From assembly GCA_052168315.1 (NCBI GenBank), contig JBQLZO010000072.1:1-64000 (forward strand): a DNA stretch of 64,000 nucleotides, in the 5' to 3' direction. The notes under the pieces are model-generated. The model did no database searches. It was not told the origin of the DNA and worked only from the letters and a program-made list of their open reading frames with translations. The position numbers and the translations under genes are program-made. Positions 59,107 to 64,000 of this stretch are shown here, one piece after another; within the stretch, counting starts at the first letter, position 1; every line of letters starts with the position of its first letter. This stretch comes from JBQLZO01 sp052168315 (GTDB taxonomy: Bacteria > Planctomycetota > Phycisphaerae > Phycisphaerales > UBA1924).

Positions 59107-59778
59107 ATGGCACGGCATTTGGCGCTCCTGGTCTTGATGTGTGTTGGGTCGGGCGGTGTGGCGTCGGCGGATCTGCTGGTGAACGGTGACTTTGAGTCGC
59201 CGGGCGGTGGGCCGTTGACGACGGATGTGCTGCCCGGGTGGACGCTGATTGAGCCGAGCGTCGATGTGAACGGCGATCCGCTGCAATCGGCGACCTTCTG
59301 GCAGAACGGCGCGGCCAATCACACGCCGGGTGGCGCGCGGGGGCTGTGGCTGCAGCCGTTCCATGGCATGACCTTCGCGCCGGTGGATGCGATCCTGCTG
59401 CAGGATGTTGCAGCGCACGCGGGCGTGCATTACTCGCTGTCGGCGTGGTTCAAGTTTGAGACGCACTACACGACGCAGGCGACTTTCCTGGCGATTGACT
59501 TTCTGGATGGTGATCTGAATGTGCTCTCATCCGTGGTGTCGGACATCAACGGGCTGAACCCGCGGGATGGGGTGTGGCGAGAGTTTGCAGTCGATGGGAT
59601 CGCGGGAGCGGGGACCGAGTTCCTGCGGGCGCGGGTGGAGATGGTGGGCGGGATGAACCCGATGATGAATCCGCAGTCGGCGTTGGTGGATGATCTGGTG
59701 CTGGTGCCGGGGGTTGGCGTGGGGGTGTGGTTTGGGGTTGGTGGGGTTTGGTGTGGGAGGCGGCGGAGGCGGGGGTGA
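59107..59778 (+). CDS. Secreted protein with carbohydrate-binding-like fold and degenerate PEP-CTERM tail
   Basis: Exported protein of 223 residues. Signal peptide ARHLALLVLMCVGSGGVASA precedes LLVNGDFESPGGGPLTTDVL and LPGWTLIEPSVDVNGDP, the opening of DUF642/CBM-like galactose-binding folds. YSLSAWFKFETHYTTQATFL and VDDLVLVPGVG follow. The C-terminus, VPGVGVGVWFGVGG then a hydrophobic run and RRRRR-type end, looks like a degenerate PEP-CTERM sorting tail with Gly in place of Glu/Ala. AAGGGA before the ATG at 59107 supports the start. Confidence 0.75.
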   Translation: MARHLALLVLMCVGSGGVASADLLVNGDFESPGGGPLTTDVLPGWTLIEPSVDVNGDPLQSATFWQNGAANHTPGGARGLWLQPFHGMTFAPVDAILLQDVAAHAGVHYSLSAWFKFETHYTTQATFLAIDFLDGDLNVLSSVVSDINGLNPRDGVWREFAVDGIAGAGTEFLRARVEMVGGMNPMMNPQSALVDDLVLVPGVGVGVWFGVGGVWCGRRRRRG

Positions 59779-59795
59779 GGGGAGCGGGTGTGGAC

Positions 59796-60284
59796 CTAGT
59801 GCTTGAGTAATTGGAAGTTGTGGAGATAGATGGTGTAGGCGCTGTAGCCCTCATCCACGATGACTCCCTCGATGCGGAGGCGTTCGCCTTCCTTGAGCGA
59901 GGATGCGATGGTGGTGGCGCTGATGAGGTGGGCCCAGATGGGGTGGTCGGGTGGGTGCTGCGAAGCGGCGATGTCCGATGGGATTTCGATGTGCACGAGC
60001 GGGACATCGCGTGCGATCACGACGACGACATCGAGCAGCACGGCCCGGCCGATGATCTCATGGATGGCGCTGGCGGGGTTGCCCATCTGGTAGAGCTCGG
60101 TGGGCGTGAGATGATCTTCGGCGGGGAATCGGAGGTGTGGATCGGGGATGCCGGTCGGGCGAGCTGCTGATGAGGAATCTGATGATGGCGTGTTGGTTGT
60201 TGAGCAGGCGATGAGGAGTGGCGCGACCAGGGCTGCGAGGGTGAGATGGATGGTGGTGGGGATTGGTGGGGCGTGGGGTTTCAT
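59796..60284 (-). CDS. Putative lipoprotein, 162 aa
   Basis: Signal peptide HLTLAALVAPLLIAC ends in a lipobox LLIAC at about residues 23-27, so the protein is probably lipid-anchored after a Ser/Thr-rich linker. The body has LTPTELYQMGNPASAIHEII, VVIARDVPLVHIEIPSDI and a C-terminal beta-rich part LRIEGVIVDEGYSAYTIYLH, reminiscent of small OB-fold domains, but no family is recognised. It converges with the preceding gene, 17 bp apart. Confidence 0.7.
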   Translation of the reverse strand: MKPHAPPIPTTIHLTLAALVAPLLIACSTTNTPSSDSSSAARPTGIPDPHLRFPAEDHLTPTELYQMGNPASAIHEIIGRAVLLDVVVVIARDVPLVHIEIPSDIAASQHPPDHPIWAHLISATTIASSLKEGERLRIEGVIVDEGYSAYTIYLHNFQLLKH

Positions 60285-60473
60285 GGTGGCTCTCGCGGCA
60301 TGCGCGTGCGCTGGCTGTGTGTTTGTTGGGAGGGCGAGGCGTGGGGCATCGCGGGTGGTTGTGGGGCTGTGGAGGGTAGGTCGCGGGGCGGTTGGCTTTG
60401 GGGGGGGGCGGGTGAGGTGGGAGCTTGGGGGGCGAGTGCGGGATTGGATGGCGGGGGTGTGGTTCGATTCAAT

Positions 60474-60498
60474 GAAAAACCCGCCATGGGAGGCGGGT
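60474..60498 (-). terminator. Rho-independent terminator of the SEC-C gene
   Basis: Minus-strand stem ACCCGCC/GGCGGGT (60498-60492 with 60485-60479, loop of six) is followed by TTTTC. It lies about 45 bases after the reconstructed stop of the SEC-C motif gene. Confidence 0.8.
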
Positions 60499-60543
60499 CG
60501 GTTGGGGGTTGGGGTTATGGGTTGGGGTCAGCCTCTGTAGTAG

Positions 60544-60824
60544 TCAGCGCGGTTGGCGCCATCGAAAGCGGCCGGTCTTGAGGCAGCAGGTCTTGAAACC
60601 GTTGTCCTGAGCCGCAGGGGCAGAGGTCGTTTCGTCCGAGTTTCTCGAGCAGTTCTTTTTGGCCGTGCGCGGTGGTGATGGCGCGGTGGCCTCGCTTCAC
60701 GCTGGTTTCGGATGGGAAGCCTTTGCGGCGCTTGCTGGTGGCTTCAAAAGCTGTCGTGGTCCTGGTACGGGTCGTGGAATGGGGTGTGGTTTGGGTCGGT
60801 GTTGTGGTTGTCGTGCTTGTGCAT
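60544..60824 (-). pseudogene. SEC-C motif protein gene with two single-base frame interruptions
   Basis: A perfect AGGAGGTG lies before ATG 60824, which opens MHKHDNHNTDPNHTPFHDPY and reaches TGA after 26 codons at 60746. One base later the frame continues EATSKRRKGFPSETSVKRGH and EKLGRNDLCPCGSG, the start of a SEC-C zinc motif. A second one-base shift at about 60604 restores NGFKTCCLKTGRFRWRQPR and a stop at 60544. All three parts together give a complete protein of about 93 residues with C-P-C and C-C zinc ligands, and a terminator follows. Either the gene is decayed, or the shifts are programmed, or they are sequencing errors. The first break reads TTT-TGA-A, where a +1 slip re-pairs perfectly. 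Confidence 0.75.
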
Positions 60825-61307
60825 GGGGCACCTCCTGTGGTTGGGGTTGGCTTTGGGCCTGATGATGAATGGGTCCGATGGTGACTGCCCGTCACGGCAT
60901 GGAGGTGCTGGGACGCATTCGGCCTGTTGGATGTTGGATGGGGGTTGGTTGGAACTGGGGTGGGGTTGGGGGTGGATGTGTGTTCCAGAACGATCTTCGA
61001 GCCGCGGCGGCGTGGCCATCGATCCCGAGTGGACACGCCGATTCAGCATCCATCTGTGCTGCGGAGCACGCGAAGCCCTGGCCGGTGAAGGTGGGTCCTC
61101 TGCCCTATTGCCTGCTTGGGGCGGCTGAACCCCAAGGGCTTCTCAGGAGGGATCGGGGGGAGGGTAGGGCGCGGGGTTTGGGGCCGCAAGAGATAGTGGA
61201 TGGCTTCGGGGTGCTGTGCGGGGGAGGTTCCCCCGCACCCCTCTTGAAGATTGGGGGGCGGGGTTGGTGGGTGGGATCGATCGCACCGTGCCGCCCTGCC
61301 GGGTCGC
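60825..61307. other. Gene-free junction before the AT-richer island, with two hairpins
   Basis: About 480 bp without a convincing gene. Perfect hairpins lie at 61115-61136 (CTTGGGG/CCCCAAG, loop of eight) and 61216-61238 (GTGCGGGGGA/TCCCCCGCAC, loop of three). The second lies 70 bases past the helicase stop and may act as its terminator. The GC content falls sharply from here rightward. I see no direct repeats or integrase remains at this edge. Confidence 0.4.
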
Positions 61308-63899
61308 TCAATCGCCAGCCATTGCTTCGGCAGCGGCAACTTTCAACATAGTATCCAACTCCGCAGGCGAGACACTGCACCTTTTAAGTTCGGAGGCCGC
61401 GTTGGCGCGCCAACTTAGGTCACCCTCGCCGTGGAGATCACGTCGCAGACGACGTATCATCTGCAAAGCTTCGTCAGCCCATCTGAGGAAATCAGATAGG
61501 TGCCAGTAGCGAACCGAGCCTAGGTGAGGGATCGCCGCCGGATCTGCTCGAACTTTGGGCGTGACCAGCACGGACACGATTTCGCCGGATGGCTCAACTA
61601 AATTCTTGGAGCGTATCCAACTCTGGTGAGTTGCTGCTTGGCGGGCTTTAGTCACACTCAAGGCAGACTCCGGATTACCTTCCGCATTGTCCTCAAAAAC
61701 AAAGCAAAACCCAGAATCTACTATCCACCATGGATCAGGCTCACCATCCCCCTTTCCATTTCCAGCGACATAACCAATAAGTCCGCCAAGGAGTTCGTGG
61801 CCATGTTCAAATTTCTTGCCATCTTTCGTTTGCCACAACAATTCTCGGATCTGCTTTTCAGTCGAATTGAACTTACGATCATGAGTAGTTCCAAGTGAGA
61901 GCAATTTACTTTCAATTCTTTCGACGAGCTGCATCACGGCATCTGCACCTTCGCCAACACCATCATCCGTCTCACTAGGAACAAGGCCGACTAGGAAACG
62001 AAGACCCTTTGCCGCACTACGCGCCTCTTCAAAATATCCTGAGGCAATAGCGTCCCCTTGAGCCAACTGTCCGTTGACATGGGCTAGCCATGCAGAAGTC
62101 CCGGCAAGATACAGCCACAAAGCCCGGTATCCGCGGAGCTCTGCGCTTACAATCGAACCAAGGACTTTTCTGCAGCATTCAAGTGCACGCAAATGATCAC
62201 CGTGCCATGCACACTGCTGGTAATCAATTTCAGACTTAACGGCACTCATAAGTTCATTAGCATAGGGCAATTCCTGCCGCTCCAGATCACTTCGTATATC
62301 GATGATCGCCTGATCCGCCACTTGCCACTCTTTGGCTTGTTGCCAAAATAACTCTGCCAGCTCCCACATTTCCCCTATTGAATTATTTCTTGACTGCTCA
62401 AGTCCAAACTCTAGTTCGGCCTGCATTTCAGGGTGAAACAAGGCACGATTGCCGGTTCGGGCGAGGTATGCTTGCAGATCGTCGCCGAGCACGACAACAA
62501 TAGAGTAGTCTGTCGCAGACCTGGTACACCTGCCAAACCCCTGCACTATTCGAGTCAATACACGATCGTCCAGCAACGCACGAGCACCCATGCGCGATGT
62601 TAGAAATCTCTCTTGCAAATTTGTGCCGCTGGGAAATCCGTCGAATATCAAAAGACGGCACTCGTCTTCATGTAAGTCAATTCCATCGTAACGATTTGCA
62701 ACTATCGCAACGGCACGATCTTTAGCAACAAATGACTCCTTACTGCTTTCGAGTTCGCTTGCACTAACAATTTCCACATCGCTCAAGTCAGCTAGTTGAT
62801 CTTTCGCGATCTTTGCTTGCCGATCATCCGGCGTCAAATAGAGAGCCCTGCCAGCCTTCCGAACTAAACGCTTAACAAATTCTCGCACCTGCATTTCTTC
62901 TAAAGATAGCTCAGGCATGACAAAGAACCTTCTTCCGGTGCCTTGCTTATCCCAACCTGGCGGGACTTCGACTCGATGAATTGGGGATCTCCCAAATATT
63001 CTTTCCAAATCGCCCCCGAGTCCGAGTGTCGCAGACATGTAAATGCGCTGTGCAGGTGTGCAGAATGCCGCGTGCGTAAATGTTGGTGGAACTAACGGCC
63101 GAATCAATACGGAACTGTCAGAGCAGTATATTTGACAAGCATCAAGCGAGTCTCGAATCATGCTCCACGAGTAAGCTAGGTCTGTGTCTTGTAGGCACGT
63201 GTCCAAAATCGCTCGGAGTTCGTTGATGTGAGAATATATTTTTACAATTGGTACCACATCGACCCAAGCAGCACTCACCCCGCTTGGATCTCCGCCCAGT
63301 TTGCCTCGATCAGCAAGAGGTAAGAACTGGCGGAGAAACGCCGCGACGGAATCGTATATAGAACTCTGCCCTTCATGGCGGGAGTTTATCGCTAGCGACC
63401 ATTGGCTGGAAACATAATTCTCCGCTGAGTGAGCATCGTCTAGTACAATTGTTCCGGCATCGACAAAAAACGGCCTAATGTTGAACAGCCCGCTATATGA
63501 GGTAATGGCGATTGCCTGGCCACTGACCCATTTGTCGCGATCGCCCTTATTGAAGTTATGCTTTGACCCAGTGAGCCCAACGACTTCTAGGCCATATTTT
63601 TCTTGTGCCTGGCTTACGACTTGATTGACTAGCTGGCGAGTTGGGCAAAGGTAAACGCATGGGCTTCTGAATTTTCTTCGTCGCCACTCAGCTATTAAGA
63701 GGCCGATCAAGGTCTTGCCACTACCGGTGGGGAGTTGTAGCGCAACATCGGGAGTATCTACATGCGATGTCATGTACTTACGTATCAAGTCGGCTTGATG
63801 AGAAAGCGGGCCTGGTATTGTTCGCTTCCGGAGATCGCGACACAAGGCTTCGGGGTCTTCAGGACAAGCCTCTCGCGACGATGGGATTTTGAACGCCAT
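61308..63899 (-). CDS. DEAD/DEAH-type superfamily 2 helicase, large, likely horizontally acquired
   Basis: An 863-residue protein. Motif I is LQLPTGSGKTLIGLLIAEWR (PTGSGKT 57-63), then VYLCPTRQLVNQV, motif II IVLDDAHSAE (DDAH 154-157), YMSATLGLGGDLERIFG as motif III, and QGFGRCTRS near 460 as motif VI. The C-terminal 380 residues are a helical region with no recognised domain. No iron-sulfur cysteine set of XPD/DinG type is visible. Base composition is about 45-50% GC against about 70% around it, with ordinary use of A/T-ending codons, a strong sign of transfer. Such helicases often belong to phage-defence modules; that is inference. AAGGGCAGAAGAATT precedes the ATG at 63899. Confidence 0.88.
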   Translation of the reverse strand: MAFKIPSSREACPEDPEALCRDLRKRTIPGPLSHQADLIRKYMTSHVDTPDVALQLPTGSGKTLIGLLIAEWRRRKFRSPCVYLCPTRQLVNQVVSQAQEKYGLEVVGLTGSKHNFNKGDRDKWVSGQAIAITSYSGLFNIRPFFVDAGTIVLDDAHSAENYVSSQWSLAINSRHEGQSSIYDSVAAFLRQFLPLADRGKLGGDPSGVSAAWVDVVPIVKIYSHINELRAILDTCLQDTDLAYSWSMIRDSLDACQIYCSDSSVLIRPLVPPTFTHAAFCTPAQRIYMSATLGLGGDLERIFGRSPIHRVEVPPGWDKQGTGRRFFVMPELSLEEMQVREFVKRLVRKAGRALYLTPDDRQAKIAKDQLADLSDVEIVSASELESSKESFVAKDRAVAIVANRYDGIDLHEDECRLLIFDGFPSGTNLQERFLTSRMGARALLDDRVLTRIVQGFGRCTRSATDYSIVVVLGDDLQAYLARTGNRALFHPEMQAELEFGLEQSRNNSIGEMWELAELFWQQAKEWQVADQAIIDIRSDLERQELPYANELMSAVKSEIDYQQCAWHGDHLRALECCRKVLGSIVSAELRGYRALWLYLAGTSAWLAHVNGQLAQGDAIASGYFEEARSAAKGLRFLVGLVPSETDDGVGEGADAVMQLVERIESKLLSLGTTHDRKFNSTEKQIRELLWQTKDGKKFEHGHELLGGLIGYVAGNGKGDGEPDPWWIVDSGFCFVFEDNAEGNPESALSVTKARQAATHQSWIRSKNLVEPSGEIVSVLVTPKVRADPAAIPHLGSVRYWHLSDFLRWADEALQMIRRLRRDLHGEGDLSWRANAASELKRCSVSPAELDTMLKVAAAEAMAGD

Positions 63900-63943
63900 A
63901 ATTCTTCTGCCCTTCTTGGCCCTAGCCTATCTATAGGCATTGT

Positions 63944-64000
63944 TTATGTTCTTACCCTCTCCATCTTCATCGCCCGGAGGACTGCATCGCCCATGTCGGC
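63944..64000 (-). CDS. Possible C-terminal end of an upstream gene in the helicase island
   Basis: From the window edge one minus-strand frame reads ADMGDAVLRAMKMERVRT and stops at 63944, 44 bases before the helicase ATG. A second frame is also open from the edge to 63927 (ending KNINNAYR), so the correct one cannot be decided. If either is real, the helicase has a co-directional partner just outside the window. Confidence 0.25.
   Translation of the reverse strand, partial: ADMGDAVLRAMKMERVRT

Noticed and set aside
60744..61049. Longer minus-strand ORF starting at 61049
   Set aside because: The perfect AGGAGGTG lies before the internal ATG at 60824; upstream codons are low-complexity and part of the gene-free gap.
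63927..63998. Second open frame at the window edge (ending KNINNAYR)
   Set aside because: Cannot be told apart from the frame ending at 63944; only one low-confidence entry was made.

Overview
The window is very GC-rich chromosomal DNA (roughly 70% G+C by eye) from a Gram-negative-type bacterium. It most likely belongs to the Planctomycetota, close to the Phycisphaerae; this is inference from gene content. Pointers are an alternative complex III operon coupled to a caa3-type oxidase, secreted proteins with PEP-CTERM-type tails ending in RRRR, a DNRLRE-plus-dockerin exoprotein, outer-membrane assembly genes (BamD-like, LptE-like), and ThyX as the thymidylate synthase.

Layout. 1-1518 carries folK (cut by the window edge) and thyX on the minus strand. 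About 1690-3730 is an islet of lower GC with three orphan genes, one resembling immunity proteins of polymorphic toxin loci, and a coding-like relic. From 21798 down to 3904 runs a long minus-strand respiratory operon: actABCDEF, a small His-rich membrane protein, an SCO copper chaperone, oxidase subunits II, I, III and IV, a two-helix membrane protein and an MFS transporter. Several junctions are 4-bp start/stop overlaps. ctaA (heme A synthase) diverges from it. Then come aat and gmhA (minus), tRNA-Lys, a SNF2 helicase with a SWIM zinc-finger partner, a candidate structured RNA with its own -10 box, and tRNA-Gln.

31026-36649 is a housekeeping run in an order also known from Bacillus: glmU (uridylyltransferase half only), prs, bL25, pth, then bS6, ssb and bL9 without bS18. 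36965-39169 holds a secreted dockerin protein and a PEP-CTERM protein. 39512-43931 (minus) holds the SRP RNA, dnaX, a tau-like tail ORF, a HAD hydrolase and miaB. dnaX ends at an A7 slip site followed by a GC hairpin, with the tail ORF in the -1 frame, which is the architecture of programmed tau/gamma frameshifting. 44116-48677 holds a PIN/TRAM membrane protein, a lipid kinase, a BamD-like/LptE-like pair and ybaB.

49015-54523 holds rpsI/rplM, a CPBP protease and fusA with a long leader. 55283-60824 is a mix of small metabolic, secreted and lipoprotein genes, ending in a SEC-C motif gene interrupted by two single-base frame changes. From 61308 to the end the composition falls to about 45-50% GC around a large DEAD/DEAH-type helicase, a likely acquired (possibly defence) island that continues beyond the window.

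How the parts work together. ActABCDEF oxidises quinol and passes electrons to the caa3 oxidase, while SCO and CtaA supply copper and heme A. The BamD-like and LptE-like proteins serve the outer membrane. glmU, prs, pth, ribosomal proteins, SRP RNA, dnaX and fusA are core growth functions. Several plus-strand genes lack a Shine-Dalgarno sequence and instead have a TANNNT box 6-9 nt before the ATG, suggesting leaderless mRNAs.
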